Of a stretch of DNA of 64,000 nucleotides, positions 29,058 through 38,826 are shown in pieces. The DNA is taken from the NCBI RefSeq assembly GCF_003116035.1, contig NZ_LGQW01000015.1:1743876-1807875 (forward strand). Reading direction: 5' to 3'. Position 1 is the stretch's first letter; each line of letters opens with the position of its first letter. The notes beneath the pieces are model-generated. The model was not told the DNA's origin, did no database searches, and saw only the letters and a program-made list of their open reading frames with translations. The translations under genes were made by a program, and so were the position numbers. The stretch comes from Azospirillum sp. TSH64. Lineage in GTDB: Bacteria > Pseudomonadota > Alphaproteobacteria > Azospirillales > Azospirillaceae.

Positions 29058-32000
29058 ATGAGTGGGACGAAGAGCGGGACGGTGACCGGTGCGGCGGAAA
29101 CCAAGCCGGCCCGGTGGCAGTTCTGGGTGGATCGCGGCGGCACCTTCACTGACATCGTCGGCCGCCGGCCCGACGGGTCGGTCGTGACCCACAAGCTGCT
29201 GTCGGAAAATCCGGAGCGCTACACTGACGCCGCCGTCCAGGGCATCCGCGAGCTTCTGGGGCTGAAACCGGGCCAGCCTATCCCGCAGGACACGGTGGAG
29301 GTGGTCAAGATGGGCACCACCGTCGCCACCAACGCCCTGCTGGAGCGCAAGGGCGAGCCGACCGTCCTGCTGATCACAGAAGGTCTGGCCGACCAGCTGC
29401 GCATCGGCCATCAGGCCCGTCCGAAGATCTTCGCCCGCCGCATCGATCTGCCCGACCAGCTCTATTCCCATGTGGTGGAGGTGCCGGAACGGGTGATGGC
29501 CGATGGCCGCGTGCTGAAGCCGGTCGACCTGCATGCCGTCCGCCGCGGGCTGGAGGAGGCCTACCGCCGGGGCTTCCGCGCCGCCGCCATCGCGCTGATG
29601 CACGGCTACCGCTATCCCGAGCATGAGCGGCAGGTCGCCTCGCTGGCCCGCGCGGTCGGATTCACCCAGGTGTCGGTCAGCCATCTGGTCAGCCCGCTGA
29701 TGAAGCTGGTCGGCCGTGGCGACACCACGGTGGCCGACGCCTACCTCTCGCCGGTGCTGCGCCGCTATGTCGACCGGGTCGCCAACGATCTCAGCGTCGA
29801 TGGCGCGCCGGTGCCGCTGATGTTCATGCAGTCCAACGGCGGCCTGACCGACGCCCGCCGCTTCCAGGGCAAGGACGCCATCCTGTCGGGTCCGGCCGGC
29901 GGCGTGGTGGGCGCGGTGCGCACCGCCGGCATGGCCGGCTTCGACCGGGTCATCGGCTTCGACATGGGCGGCACCTCGACCGATGTGTCGCATTATGCCG
30001 GCGAGTACGAACGCGCCTTCGACGCGGTGGTGGCCGGCGTGCGGGTGCGCGCGCCGATGATGCACATCCACACGGTGGCGGCCGGCGGCGGTTCGCTCTG
30101 CGTCTTCGACGGCACCCGCTTCCGCGTCGGGCCGGACAGCGCCGGCGCCAACCCCGGCCCCGCCTGCTACCGCCGCGGCGGTCCGCTGACCGTCACCGAC
30201 TGCAACGTGATGGTCGGCAAGATCCAGCCGCGCTTCTTCCCCAATGTCTTCGGCCCCAACGGCGACCAGCCGCTGGACGCCGAGGTGGTGAAGGCCCGCT
30301 TCACCGAGCTGGCCGCCACCGTCAATGCCAAGCTCGGCACGACGATGACCCCGCAGGAGGTGGCCGAAGGCTTCCTGCGCATCGCCGTCGACAACATGGC
30401 GAACGCCATCAAGAAGATCTCGGTCGAGCGCGGCTACGACGTCACCGGCTACACGCTGAACGGCTTCGGCGGGGCGGCGGGCCAGCATGTCTGCGCCGTC
30501 GCCGACGCGCTGGGCATGACGCGGGTGTTCCTGCACCCGCAGGCCGGCGTGCTGTCCGCCTACGGCATCGGTCTGGCCGACACCGTCGCCATCCGCGAGC
30601 GTGCGGTGGAAGGGCCGCTGAGCGATGCGGTGGTCGACCGGCTGACCATGCTGTTCACCGATCTGGAGACCGAAGGACGGGCCGAGCTGACCCGCCAGGG
30701 CGTGGATGCCGGGCGGCAGGCGATCAACCGCCGCGTCCATCTCAAGGCCGCCGGCTCCGACACCACCCTGACCGTCGCCTTCGGGTCGAAGGTGGCGATG
30801 ACCAAGTCCTTCGAGGAGGCGCACCGCCGCCGCTACGGCTTCCTCACCCCCGGCACCGCGCTGGAGGTCGAGTCGGTGACGCTGGAGGCGGTCGGCCTGA
30901 CCGACGTTCTGGAGGATCCGGAGCTTCCCGCCACCACCGCGGTGCTGCCGCGCCGGCTTGCCACCGTCGCCATCCATAGCGGCGGCCAGCGCCGCGAGGC
31001 GCCGCTCTATGACCGCCGTCAGCTTCAGCCCGGAAACCGTGTCGTCGGTCCGGCGATCCTGGCCGAGGCGGTCTCCACCACCGTGGTCGAGCCCGGCTGG
31101 ATGGCCGAGGTCACCCGCAAGAACCATCTGGTGCTGTCCAGGCTGGAGCCGGCGGCCCAGCGTCAGGCCGCCGGCGTCAAGGGCGGGGCCAAGGTTGATC
31201 CGGTGACGCTGGAGGTCTTCAACAACCTGTTCATGTCCATCGCCGAGCGGATGGGCGTGACGCTGGAGAAGACCGCCCGGTCGGTGAACATCAAGGAGCG
31301 TCTGGACTTTTCCTGCGCCCTGTTCGACCGCGATGGCGGCCTGATCGCAAACGCTCCGCACATGCCGGTCCATCTGGGATCGATGGGCGAGAGCGTGCGG
31401 GCCGTCATCCAGCGCCGCGGCGGCACCTTCACCGCCGGCGAGAGCTTCGCGCTGAACGATCCCTATCACGGCGGCACCCACCTGCCGGACATCACCGTCG
31501 TCTCCCCGGTGTTTGACGAGCCGGGCAAGGAGTTGCTGTTCTTCGTCGCCTCCCGCGGTCACCATGCCGATGTCGGCGGCATCACCCCCGGCTCGATGCC
31601 GCCCGACAGCAGGACCATCGCCGACGAGGGCGTGCTGCTGGACTGCGTGCCGCTGGTGGAGAACGGCCAGTTCCGCGAGCAGGAAATGGTGGAGCTTCTG
31701 CGCTCCGGCTCGCATCCGGCTCGCAACCCGGCGCAGAACATCGGCGACCTCAAGGCGCAGGTCGCCGCCAACGAGCAGGGCACCCGCGAACTGCACCGCG
31801 TCGTCCGCCTGCACGGCCTGTCGACCGTCATCGCCTATATGCGCCACGTCCAGGACAATGCCGAGGAGCAGGTCCGCCGCGCCATCGGCGTGCTGAGCGA
31901 CGGCGACTTCGCGGTGACGCTGGACAACGGCGCGGTCATCAAGCTGCGGGTGTCGATCGACCATGCCGCGCGCTCGGCCATCGTCGATTTCTCCGGCACC

Positions 32001-32726
32001 AGCAGCCAGCTCACCAACAACTTCAACGCCCCCTCGGCCGTCTGCCGGGCCGCGGTGCTCTATGTCTTTCGCTGTCTGGTGGACGACGAGATCCCGATGA
32101 ACGAGGGCTGCCTGCGCCCCATCGAGATCGTCATTCCGCCGGGCTCCATGCTGTCGCCCAATCCGCCCGCCGCGGTGGTCGCCGGCAATGTGGAGACCAG
32201 CCAGTGCATCGTCGATGCCCTGTTCGGCGCGCTGGGGGTGATGGCGTCGGCCCAGGGCACGATGAACAACACCACCTTCGGCAACGAGTGGCACCAGTAT
32301 TACGAGACGGTCTGCGGCGGGTCGGGCGCCGGCAACGGCTTCAGCGGCACCGACGCCGTGCAGACCCACATGACCAACTCGCGCCTGACCGATCCGGAGG
32401 TGCTGGAATGGCGCTTCCCGGTGCTTGTGGAGAGCTTCCGCATCCGCCGCGGCTCCGGTGGGGCAGGGCGCTGGCGCGGCGGCGACGGCGTGATCCGCCG
32501 CCTGCGCTTCCTGGAGCCGATGACCGCCGCCATCCTCGCCAACCACCGCAAGATCGCTCCCTTCGGTCTGAAGGGCGGTGCCGACGGAGCAGTCGGCCGG
32601 ACCTGGGTCCAGCGCACCGACGGCAGCGTGCAGGAACTGGCCTCTCAGGACAGCGCCGTCATGCGTCCGGGTGATGCCCTGGTGGTCGAGACGCCGGGCG
32701 GCGGCGGGTTCGGAGCCGCAGGGTAA
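29058..32726 (+). CDS. 5-oxoprolinase (ATP-hydrolysing), fused HyuA-HyuB
   Basis: Cytoplasmic enzyme that opens 5-oxo-L-proline to glutamate with ATP; related hydantoinases are possible alternatives. The N-terminal HyuA part (residues about 18-700) starts with [18 protein letters not shown] and has [17 protein letters not shown], the [19 protein letters not shown] nucleotide-binding motif and [19 protein letters not shown]. The HyuB part begins near residue 713 with [30 protein letters not shown] and contains [23 protein letters not shown]. At 1222 aa it matches the full-length fused eukaryote-like type. A sigma54 activator gene is convergent with it, 39 bases away. Confidence 0.9.
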   Translation: MSGTKSGTVTGAAETKPARWQFWVDRGGTFTDIVGRRPDGSVVTHKLLSENPERYTDAAVQGIRELLGLKPGQPIPQDTVEVVKMGTTVATNALLERKGEPTVLLITEGLADQLRIGHQARPKIFARRIDLPDQLYSHVVEVPERVMADGRVLKPVDLHAVRRGLEEAYRRGFRAAAIALMHGYRYPEHERQVASLARAVGFTQVSVSHLVSPLMKLVGRGDTTVADAYLSPVLRRYVDRVANDLSVDGAPVPLMFMQSNGGLTDARRFQGKDAILSGPAGGVVGAVRTAGMAGFDRVIGFDMGGTSTDVSHYAGEYERAFDAVVAGVRVRAPMMHIHTVAAGGGSLCVFDGTRFRVGPDSAGANPGPACYRRGGPLTVTDCNVMVGKIQPRFFPNVFGPNGDQPLDAEVVKARFTELAATVNAKLGTTMTPQEVAEGFLRIAVDNMANAIKKISVERGYDVTGYTLNGFGGAAGQHVCAVADALGMTRVFLHPQAGVLSAYGIGLADTVAIRERAVEGPLSDAVVDRLTMLFTDLETEGRAELTRQGVDAGRQAINRRVHLKAAGSDTTLTVAFGSKVAMTKSFEEAHRRRYGFLTPGTALEVESVTLEAVGLTDVLEDPELPATTAVLPRRLATVAIHSGGQRREAPLYDRRQLQPGNRVVGPAILAEAVSTTVVEPGWMAEVTRKNHLVLSRLEPAAQRQAAGVKGGAKVDPVTLEVFNNLFMSIAERMGVTLEKTARSVNIKERLDFSCALFDRDGGLIANAPHMPVHLGSMGESVRAVIQRRGGTFTAGESFALNDPYHGGTHLPDITVVSPVFDEPGKELLFFVASRGHHADVGGITPGSMPPDSRTIADEGVLLDCVPLVENGQFREQEMVELLRSGSHPARNPAQNIGDLKAQVAANEQGTRELHRVVRLHGLSTVIAYMRHVQDNAEEQVRRAIGVLSDGDFAVTLDNGAVIKLRVSIDHAARSAIVDFSGTSSQLTNNFNAPSAVCRAAVLYVFRCLVDDEIPMNEGCLRPIEIVIPPGSMLSPNPPAAVVAGNVETSQCIVDALFGALGVMASAQGTMNNTTFGNEWHQYYETVCGGSGAGNGFSGTDAVQTHMTNSRLTDPEVLEWRFPVLVESFRIRRGSGGAGRWRGGDGVIRRLRFLEPMTAAILANHRKIAPFGLKGGADGAVGRTWVQRTDGSVQELASQDSAVMRPGDALVVETPGGGGFGAAG

Positions 32727-32765
32727 ACGGGGAGTCCGGGGGGCGCGGAAACCTGCCGCGCTCCC

Positions 32766-34712
32766 TCACTCCGCCCGGTGCGGCGCCACGATGCCGAAGC
32801 GGTGCATCTGCCGATGGACGGTCGAGCGGTCGACCCCCATCGCGCGCGCCGTCGCTGAAATATTCCAATGGTGCCGCCGCAGCGTCTCGCGCAGCCGGGC
32901 GGCCGGGTCCTCCTCCGTCGCAACCGTTTGCGCAACCTCCTCCGGCCAGGCCCGGAACAGGCCGCTGTGCTGCACCGGCTCTGGGATATCGTCGAGGTCG
33001 ATCAACCCGCCGTCGCTGACCGCGCAGGCATAGTCCAGCGCATTCACCAGTTCCCGCACATTGCCCGGCCAGCCATGGCCGCGCAGGGCAGCCAGCGCCG
33101 CCGGCGTGAGGCGGTAGCCGATGCCGTCACGTTCCGCCCGCTCGGCCAGCAGCCGTTCGATCAGCCAGTCCAGGTCGCCGCGCTGGCGCAGGGGCGGCAC
33201 GGTGAACACCGCGCCGTTGAGACGAAAGTACAAGTCGTCGCGGAACTGTCCTGCCTTGACCAGTTCCACCAGATCGCGGTGGGTGGCGCCGATGACGCGG
33301 ACATCCACCGACACCGCCTTGGTCCGGCCGATCGGCGTCACCTCGCGCTCGGCCAGCACGCGCAGCAGCCGGGTCTGCGACGACAGCGGCATGTCGCCGA
33401 TCTCGTCCAGGAACAGGGTGCCGCCGTCGGCCTCCAGGATCAGCCCCTTCTTGCCGCGCGCCGTCGCCCCGGTGAAGGAGCCGGGCTCGTAGCCGAACAG
33501 TTCGCTCTCGATCAGGTTCTCCGGCAGGGCGGCGCAATTGACGGCGACGAAGGGCTTGTTGCGGCGGATGCTGGCCTTGTGCAGGGCCTTGGCGAGGTGC
33601 TCCTTGCCGGTGCCGGTCTCGCCGTGGATCAGCAGGCTCATGCGGGTGTTGACCAGCTTGGCCGCCCGCGTCAGCACGGCCTTCAGTGCCGGGTCGCCGC
33701 CGGACACCACGCGCAGCGGCTCTGGCAGCGAATCCCCGCCATGATCCGGCGTGTGGCTGCGCGGCAGCGACACGGCGGGCGGTGGCATCGCCTGGGCGAA
33801 CAGCGGCAGGCCGGTGCGGCGCAGGCGCAGCGTGCGCTGCTCGGTCGGCAGCGAGCGGACGAAATGGACCAGATCGTCCACCTCACAATCGAACAGTTCG
33901 GCGAAGGACCGGCCGAGCGGTGATGCCCCGTCCTCCGCCAGCAGATCATGGGCCTTGTGGTTGAAGCCGACCACCCGTCCGCCGGCGTCCAGCGCCAGTA
34001 CGAAGTCGGGGTCGACCTCCGCAAACTCCTGCGACGCCGACAGCTTCAGCACCCAGTCGCGGCGGAAGTTGTTGTAGAGGTTGGCGGTTTCGATCTTGTG
34101 GACATAGGCGCGCACCATCTGCAGCGCCAGATACTGGCTGATCTTCGGCTCCGGCGAATGCAGGGCGGAGATGTCCAGCACGGCGGCCAGTTCGCCCCCG
34201 CTGTCGAAGACGGGAGCCGCGGTGCAGGTCAGCGGAATGTGGGTGGAGTCGAAATGGTCGGTCTGGTGCACGGTCAGCGCCTGGGCGGTGGCGATGCAGG
34301 TGCCGACTGCGCAGGTCCCGGCATGCCCCTCATTCCAGTCGGACCCGAGATACAGGCCGGCCCGGCGCAGATGGTTGTCGAAGGTCGGGTCGCCGATGAA
34401 GTCCACCGTGACGCCGTTGCTGTCGGTCAGCAGCAGGACATAGCCCATGCCGGCGACCTGCCGGTACAGCGCCTCCAGCCCGAAGCGGGCCATGCGCAGG
34501 AACTCGTCCATCGCGTCGCGATGCTCGCGCAGCCGTTCCTGCGGCAGGATGTGCGCCTCGCGCCCGACGGTGGGGTCCAGCTTGTGGTCGGCGACGCAGC
34601 GGCGCCACGAGTTCTCGATGATCGGATCGCGGGCGGACGACACCCCTGCGGAGACACGGCCGGTGGAGACACGGACGAGTTCATCGATGTGGGCCGCGCG
34701 CGCGCTGTCCAT
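32766..34712 (-). CDS. Sigma54-dependent transcriptional activator, AcoR-like (GAF-PAS-AAA+-HTH)
   Basis: Enhancer-binding activator of RpoN promoters. The N-terminal region contains the AcoR-type start (PIIENSWRRCVADHKLDP) and a GAF domain (about residues 75-215). A PAS-like segment lies near 235-300. The AAA+ domain has Walker A GETGTGKE, Walker B GGTLFLDEIGD, a GSFTGA loop in place of the usual GAFTGA, and GHGWPGNVREL. The C-terminal Fis-type HTH is NISATARAMGVDRSTVHRQMHRF. ATG 34712 has a strong GGGAGG site seven bases upstream, giving 648 aa. Its effector and target genes are not evident. Confidence 0.93.
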   Translation of the reverse strand: MDSARAAHIDELVRVSTGRVSAGVSSARDPIIENSWRRCVADHKLDPTVGREAHILPQERLREHRDAMDEFLRMARFGLEALYRQVAGMGYVLLLTDSNGVTVDFIGDPTFDNHLRRAGLYLGSDWNEGHAGTCAVGTCIATAQALTVHQTDHFDSTHIPLTCTAAPVFDSGGELAAVLDISALHSPEPKISQYLALQMVRAYVHKIETANLYNNFRRDWVLKLSASQEFAEVDPDFVLALDAGGRVVGFNHKAHDLLAEDGASPLGRSFAELFDCEVDDLVHFVRSLPTEQRTLRLRRTGLPLFAQAMPPPAVSLPRSHTPDHGGDSLPEPLRVVSGGDPALKAVLTRAAKLVNTRMSLLIHGETGTGKEHLAKALHKASIRRNKPFVAVNCAALPENLIESELFGYEPGSFTGATARGKKGLILEADGGTLFLDEIGDMPLSSQTRLLRVLAEREVTPIGRTKAVSVDVRVIGATHRDLVELVKAGQFRDDLYFRLNGAVFTVPPLRQRGDLDWLIERLLAERAERDGIGYRLTPAALAALRGHGWPGNVRELVNALDYACAVSDGGLIDLDDIPEPVQHSGLFRAWPEEVAQTVATEEDPAARLRETLRRHHWNISATARAMGVDRSTVHRQMHRFGIVAPHRAE

Positions 34713-34965
34713 GGTCGTGCCTCCCGCAATCATCGTTCGCTTGTTCCACGAACATATTGGGATGGACAGTATCAACCGGCCGGCCCGATAGGCAACATAT
34801 GCAAAAGCATCAGATCGGTCCTCCGGCGGGGGGCATCCATCACCCTGGAATACCGGCGTATGACATCCGCTTTTGGTTATCCTGCCATGGCATGACGTTA
34901 AGGACATTTGCACAAGTAAGGTCGCATGCTCCATAAACGGGCAGGGATCGCCGGGAGCTTTCGAT

Positions 34966-35880
34966 TTGCGGATTCTGATCGTCGACGATTCACCGCGCCA
35001 CCTGACCATGATGGTGTACGAGCTGAACAAGCTCGGCTATGCCACCAGCGTGGTCAACAATGGCGCCGCCGCCATCGAGGCGGTGGCGAACGAGCGGTTC
35101 GACGTGGTGATGGCCGACATCCGTCTGGCCGACATGACGGGGCTGGAGCTGTGCTGGCACTTGCGCACGGCCCAGGGGCTTCGCCACCTCTACCTGATCC
35201 TGATGATTCCAGGCAGCATGACCGACCAGTTCCACGAACTGGTGGAGGCCGGCGCCGACGAGTTCCTGCGAAAACCTTTGGATTGGAAATGGACGGCGGC
35301 GCGCCTGCTGGCGGCCTCGCGCGTCGTGGCGATGCAGCGCGACCTGGAGCGGCTGGCGACCACCGATGCTCTGACCGGTGCCATGAACCGCCGCCGCTTC
35401 CTGGAGAGGGGGGCTGAAGAGTTTACCCGCTCGCGACGATACGAACGCCCGCTGTCGGTGGTGATGCTGGACATCGACCATTTCAAGCGGGTCAACGACA
35501 GCTATGGCCACGCCACCGGCGACGAGGCGATCCGCAGCACGGTGCGCGCCTGCAAGGACAGCTTGCGCGCCTGCGACCTGATCGGCCGGCTGGGCGGCGA
35601 GGAGTTCGCCGTGGTGATGCCGGAAACTCCGCCCGTGAATGCTTTTGCCGCCGCCCAGCGCCTGCGCCAGGCAATCGCCGCCCAGCCGGTGAAGCGGGAG
35701 GACGGCGGAGAGCTGTTCCTGACCGTCAGCCTGGGGCTGAGCTGGCTGACCGGCAGCGACACCGGCATCGAGCCTCTGCTGGCCCGCGCCGACGCTGCCC
35801 TGTACCGCGCCAAGAACGCCGGCCGCAACCGGGTGGAGGTCGAGCCGCAGATCGCACTGCCGAAGTCGCTGGCGGGGTAA
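34966..35880 (+). CDS. Response regulator with GGDEF domain (diguanylate cyclase)
   Basis: Two-domain signalling protein that should make cyclic di-GMP when phosphorylated. The receiver (residues 1-125) has the acidic pair in ILIVDDSPRH, the phosphoacceptor Asp51 in VVMADIRLAD, and the lysine in EFLRKPLDW. The GGDEF domain (about 135-295) has DALTGAMNRR, LDIDHFKRVNDSYGHATGD and an active GGEEF, preceded five residues upstream by an RxxD product-inhibition site (RACD). The start is TTG 34966 with GGGAG upstream; the frame is also open back to a TTG at 34873. This is a PleD-like arrangement but with one receiver. No partner kinase lies nearby. Confidence 0.9.
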   Translation: MRILIVDDSPRHLTMMVYELNKLGYATSVVNNGAAAIEAVANERFDVVMADIRLADMTGLELCWHLRTAQGLRHLYLILMIPGSMTDQFHELVEAGADEFLRKPLDWKWTAARLLAASRVVAMQRDLERLATTDALTGAMNRRRFLERGAEEFTRSRRYERPLSVVMLDIDHFKRVNDSYGHATGDEAIRSTVRACKDSLRACDLIGRLGGEEFAVVMPETPPVNAFAAAQRLRQAIAAQPVKREDGGELFLTVSLGLSWLTGSDTGIEPLLARADAALYRAKNAGRNRVEVEPQIALPKSLAG

Positions 35881-35950
35881 GGGGAGCCACCGGTTCCCCA
35901 CAGTCACCGATCCACAGTCCACACGGCGTCAAGCTGAGAGCGCACAAAGA

Positions 35951-35988
35951 AAAACCCCCTGGCTTCCTTCCGGAAATCAGGGGGTTTT
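35951..35988. terminator. Bidirectional terminator between the GGDEF gene and tRNA-Met
   Basis: AAAACCCCCTG (35951-35961) and CAGGGGGTTTT (35978-35988) form an 11-bp perfect stem with a 16-base loop, A-rich on one side and T-rich on the other. It can end transcripts from both directions. Confidence 0.88.
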
Positions 35989-35994
35989 CTATGA

Positions 35995-36070
35995 TGGTAG
36001 CAGCGGAGGGATTTGAACCCCCGACCAAGGGATTATGATTCCCCTGCTCTACCACTGAGCTACGCTGCCA
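35995..36070 (-). tRNA. tRNA-Met (anticodon CAT, elongator type)
   Basis: A 76-base cloverleaf including encoded CCA. The acceptor stem pairs TGGCAGC with GCTGCTA, the D arm contains GCTCAGTGGTAGAGC, the anticodon stem is GGGGA/TCCCT with loop ATCATAA (anticodon CAT), and the T loop is TTCAAAT. The AATCATAATC loop region is that of alphaproteobacterial elongator tRNA-Met rather than initiator or tRNA-Ile2, although I cannot exclude the latter. Confidence 0.93.
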
Positions 36071-36143
36071 TCGTGATCGCCGTTGCTGGCGTTTCCGCCG
36101 CCGTGGCTACCATCGTGTCCCGTCGTTGCCGCCGGGAGCCGCT

Positions 36144-36172
36144 ATATAGGATAGGGCGACTTGGCCTGTCAA
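36144..36172 (-). promoter_or_regulatory. Promoter of tRNA-Met
   Basis: TTGACA (36167-36172, minus strand) is followed after 17 bases by CTATAT (36144-36149). This near-consensus sigma70 promoter lies about 75 bases upstream of the tRNA 5' end. Confidence 0.78.
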
Positions 36173-36237
36173 CGCGGAATTTTCGGGGGGTGCGATTTTT
36201 TTTGGCCGGCCGGCGAAAAGTCGCATAACCCTCTGAT

Positions 36238-37401
36238 TCAGGCTGCCGTTTCCCCCGCCTCCATACCCTCGCCCACTCCGCCGGCGGTGGCGGAAATCCA
36301 GCCGCCGCCCAGCACGCGGTCGCCCTGATAGACGACGCAGGCCTGGCCCGGGGCGATGCCGTGCTGAGGCTCCAGCAGCTCGACCTGCGCGGTGCCGTCC
36401 GGGCCGGCGCGCCACAGGGCAGGGGCGGCCGGCTGGGCGGAGCGGAGCTTTACCGAAACCTCGATGCCGGCACCATTGGCCAGATCGGGGCCCAGCCAGT
36501 TCACGTCGCGCACCGTCACCAGCGAGCGGGCGAGGTCGCGGCGCGGGCCGACGACGACGCGGCGGCGCGCAGGCTCCAGGCGGACGACGTAGAGCGCCTC
36601 TTCTTCCTGGCCGCGGATGCCGCCGATGCCCAGCCCCTTGCGCTGGCCGACCGTGTAGTGGACGACGCCCTTGTGGCGGCCGAGAACGCGGCCATCGACA
36701 TGGACGATGTCGCCGGGCTCGACCGAGCCGGGGCGCAGTTTCGCCACCACCTCGGCATAGTTGCCGTTGGGGACGAAGCAGATGTCCTGGCTGTCGGGCT
36801 TGGCTGCCACCTCCAGCCCGTGGCGCTCGGCCAGGGCGCGGGTTTCCGGCTTGGTCAGGCCGCCGAGGGGAAAGCGCAGGAACTCCAGCTGTTCGCGCGT
36901 GGTGGCGAACAGGAAATAGCTCTGGTCCTTGGCAGGATCGACGGCGCGATGCAGCTCGGCGCCATGCGGGCCGGCGACGCGGCGGACATAATGGCCGGTG
37001 GCCAGCGCTTCGGCACCCAGGTCGCGGGCGGTGTTCAGCAGGTCGCGGAATTTGACCCGCTGGTTGCAGCGCACGCAGGGGATCGGCGTCTCGCCGCGCA
37101 GATAGCTGTCGGCGAAATCGTCCATCACGTCCTGGCTGAAGCGGCCTTCGTAATCCAGGACGTAATGCGGGATGCCGATGCGGTCGGCGACCTGACGGGC
37201 GTCGTAGATGTCCTGGCCGGCGCAGCAGGCGCCCGGCTTCTGCAAGGCGAGGCCGTGGTCGTAGAGCTGCAGCGTGATGCCGACGACGTCATAGCCCTCC
37301 TCCCGCAGCACGGCCGCGGTGACGGAGGAATCCACCCCGCCGGACATCGCGACGACGACGCGGGTGTCCTGGGGGCGCTTGGAAAGACCGAGGGAGTTCA
37401 T
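36238..37401 (-). CDS. mnmA: tRNA-specific 2-thiouridylase MnmA
   Basis: Enzyme that makes 2-thiouridine at wobble position 34 of Lys, Glu and Gln tRNAs, taking sulfur from IscS through relay proteins. The PP-loop is [18 protein letters not shown] near the N-terminus. The first catalytic cysteine is in [14 protein letters not shown] (about residue 109) and the second in [21 protein letters not shown] and [15 protein letters not shown] are further family motifs. The 387-aa length is normal. It lies downstream of the isc genes (iscS to fdx) on the same strand, which fits its need for sulfur from IscS. Confidence 0.97.
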   Translation of the reverse strand: MNSLGLSKRPQDTRVVVAMSGGVDSSVTAAVLREEGYDVVGITLQLYDHGLALQKPGACCAGQDIYDARQVADRIGIPHYVLDYEGRFSQDVMDDFADSYLRGETPIPCVRCNQRVKFRDLLNTARDLGAEALATGHYVRRVAGPHGAELHRAVDPAKDQSYFLFATTREQLEFLRFPLGGLTKPETRALAERHGLEVAAKPDSQDICFVPNGNYAEVVAKLRPGSVEPGDIVHVDGRVLGRHKGVVHYTVGQRKGLGIGGIRGQEEEALYVVRLEPARRRVVVGPRRDLARSLVTVRDVNWLGPDLANGAGIEVSVKLRSAQPAAPALWRAGPDGTAQVELLEPQHGIAPGQACVVYQGDRVLGGGWISATAGGVGEGMEAGETAA

Positions 37402-37468
37402 GGCGCCCTATATAAGGCGGGCAGGCGCCCGGAAAAGGCAGGAATGCGCAGCAGGGGACAACACAAGC

Positions 37469-37510
37469 GGCCGCCGGGTGCCGCAGCGCGCGGCGCCGTC
37501 CCGGCGGCCG
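37469..37510 (-). terminator. Strong hairpin between fdx and mnmA
   Basis: CGGCCGCCGGG (37469-37479) and CCCGGCGGCCG (37500-37510) form an 11-bp perfect stem, with further pairing possible inside the loop. No T-run follows, so it may pause transcription, protect the mRNA 3' end, or act with Rho. Confidence 0.5.
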
Positions 37511-37531
37511 GAACAGGGTTCCCCCGAACGC

Positions 37532-37861
37532 TTACTTCATCGCGTTGTTGCTGCCGCCCGGCAGGCGGACGACGAGGCCGTCCAACTCTTCGGTCATGAT
37601 GATCTGGCAGCCCAGGCGCGAGGTCTTGGTCAGGCCGAAGGCGAGGTCCAGCATGTCCTCCTCATCCTCCTGCGCATCCGGCAGGACGTCGAACCACTCC
37701 GGCTCGATCACGACATGGCAGGTGGAGCAGGCCAGAGAGCCCTCGCAGGCGCCTTCCAGGTCCAGGCTGTTCTTGTGCGCGATCTCCAGCACGGACAGGC
37801 CGAGCGGGGCGTCCACCTCGCGGCGGGTGCCGTCGGTCTCGATGAAGGTCATCTTGGGCAT
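37532..37861 (-). CDS. fdx: [2Fe-2S] ferredoxin, Isc type
   Basis: Adrenodoxin-like ferredoxin that supplies electrons for iron-sulfur cluster assembly. The cluster ligands are in [15 protein letters not shown] (C-x5-C-x2-C) and RLGCQI (fourth cysteine). The acidic stretch [18 protein letters not shown] is typical of Isc-type ferredoxins. At 109 aa the length is normal. It follows hscB by 62 bases in the reduced isc operon. Confidence 0.95.
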   Translation of the reverse strand: MPKMTFIETDGTRREVDAPLGLSVLEIAHKNSLDLEGACEGSLACSTCHVVIEPEWFDVLPDAQEDEEDMLDLAFGLTKTSRLGCQIIMTEELDGLVVRLPGGSNNAMK

Positions 37862-37923
37862 GGGGTCCTCGTTCTTTTACGGTTGCCTAGCGAATTAAAG
37901 GGCGATTGTAAGGAAAATGTGAA

Positions 37924-38622
37924 TCACGGCCGCGGGGTCGTCCGCGCGGCACGGCGGTCGCGCACCTCGGTGGCCAGCGCTTCCAGCCGCTGCAGCCGGG
38001 CCAGGATGCGGGCGGCACCGTCGGCGGCCGGCGGGCTGTCGGGTGTCGAGGCCGCCTGTGCCTTGCGGAAGGCCGGGGCGAGATATTTGATGCAGGCCTC
38101 GACCCGCTGGTTGAGGTCCAGCCCGATGCGGTCCAACTCCAGCACGTCGTCGGCACGGGCCAGCCGGGCTACGAGGTCGGCGATCTCCTCGTCGCCGTCC
38201 TCGTCGCCATCGGCCGGCGCACCGCCGATCAGTTCCAGCAGCGCATGGGCGCGGCGGATGGGATCGCGCAGCACGTCATAGGCGTCGCGCAGCGCCTCGA
38301 CCTGGGCCTTGGCGTTGGCCTGCTGGCGCTGGCCGCGGGCGGCGAAACGCTCCGGGTCCATGGCGCGGGTGAAGCCGGCATGCTGTTTCGTCAGCTGTTC
38401 CAGATCGATGTCGAAGCGGCGCTCCAGCCCCAGCCGGGTGAAGGGGTCGAGCGGCCGCGGCGGCTGTGCCGCGCCGCAGGCATGGCAGAACAGGGCGCGT
38501 GGCGCCACCGAGCGGCCACAGGTGCCGCAGGGCTCCAGATCGCCGGCGATGGCGCCGGAAATGCCGCCGCTGCTGTTGCCGGGCGGGCCGGATTTGGGCG
38601 GGCCGGATTTGGAGCTGGTCAT
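37924..38622 (-). CDS. hscB: HscB-like co-chaperone with N-terminal zinc finger and lost HPD motif
   Basis: Homologue of the J-protein that hands IscU to HscA. The C-terminal HSCB domain is clear (about residues 135-225), as is the J-like region from PLDPFTRLGLERRFDIDLEQL to DAYDVLRDPIRRAHALLEL. Two features are odd. First, residues 32-49 form a CxxC...CxxC zinc finger (CGTC and CHAC), as in eukaryotic HSC20. Second, the J-domain HPD that drives Hsp70 ATPase reads DPE (residues 89-91, in RAMDPERF). No hscA or iscU lies nearby. It could therefore be a divergent scaffold-binding protein. It has 232 aa. Confidence 0.85.
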   Translation of the reverse strand: MTSSKSGPPKSGPPGNSSGGISGAIAGDLEPCGTCGRSVAPRALFCHACGAAQPPRPLDPFTRLGLERRFDIDLEQLTKQHAGFTRAMDPERFAARGQRQQANAKAQVEALRDAYDVLRDPIRRAHALLELIGGAPADGDEDGDEEIADLVARLARADDVLELDRIGLDLNQRVEACIKYLAPAFRKAQAASTPDSPPAADGAARILARLQRLEALATEVRDRRAARTTPRP

Positions 38623-38689
38623 GCGCGCAGTCCGTCAAAACGCCGAAAGGCTCGGCCGATGGGATGATTTACCCGACATGAGGCCCCTG

Positions 38690-38718
38690 TTGTCACGAAG
38701 GCCATTGTCACGAAGGCC
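38690..38718. repeat. Short tandem repeat in the iscS-hscB gap
   Basis: TTGTCACGAAGGCC occurs twice (38690-38703 and 38705-38718), a 15-base period. It lies in a 204-base gap that is exceptional in this tight operon. I see no protein-coding gene in the gap that I can support. Confidence 0.6.
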
Positions 38719-38826
38719 GCCTTCCGCGGGGTCATACCGATAAGCCGCATCCGGCGCAATGCGCGAATGCGGGCTTTCCTGACCGAGGACAGATGGTCGC
38801 GCAGCCATGGCGGGTAACAGCTGGGA

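Noticed and set aside
28647-32546. 1299-codon open frame on the minus strand opposite the 5-oxoprolinase gene
   Set aside because: The sense frame has complete family motifs, while this frame gives His/Gly/Arg-rich low-complexity sequence. It is a composition artefact.
34713-34965. Small inverted repeat GTTC-CAC-GAAC upstream of the AcoR-like gene as an operator
   Set aside because: Arms of four bases are too short to support an operator call in isolation.
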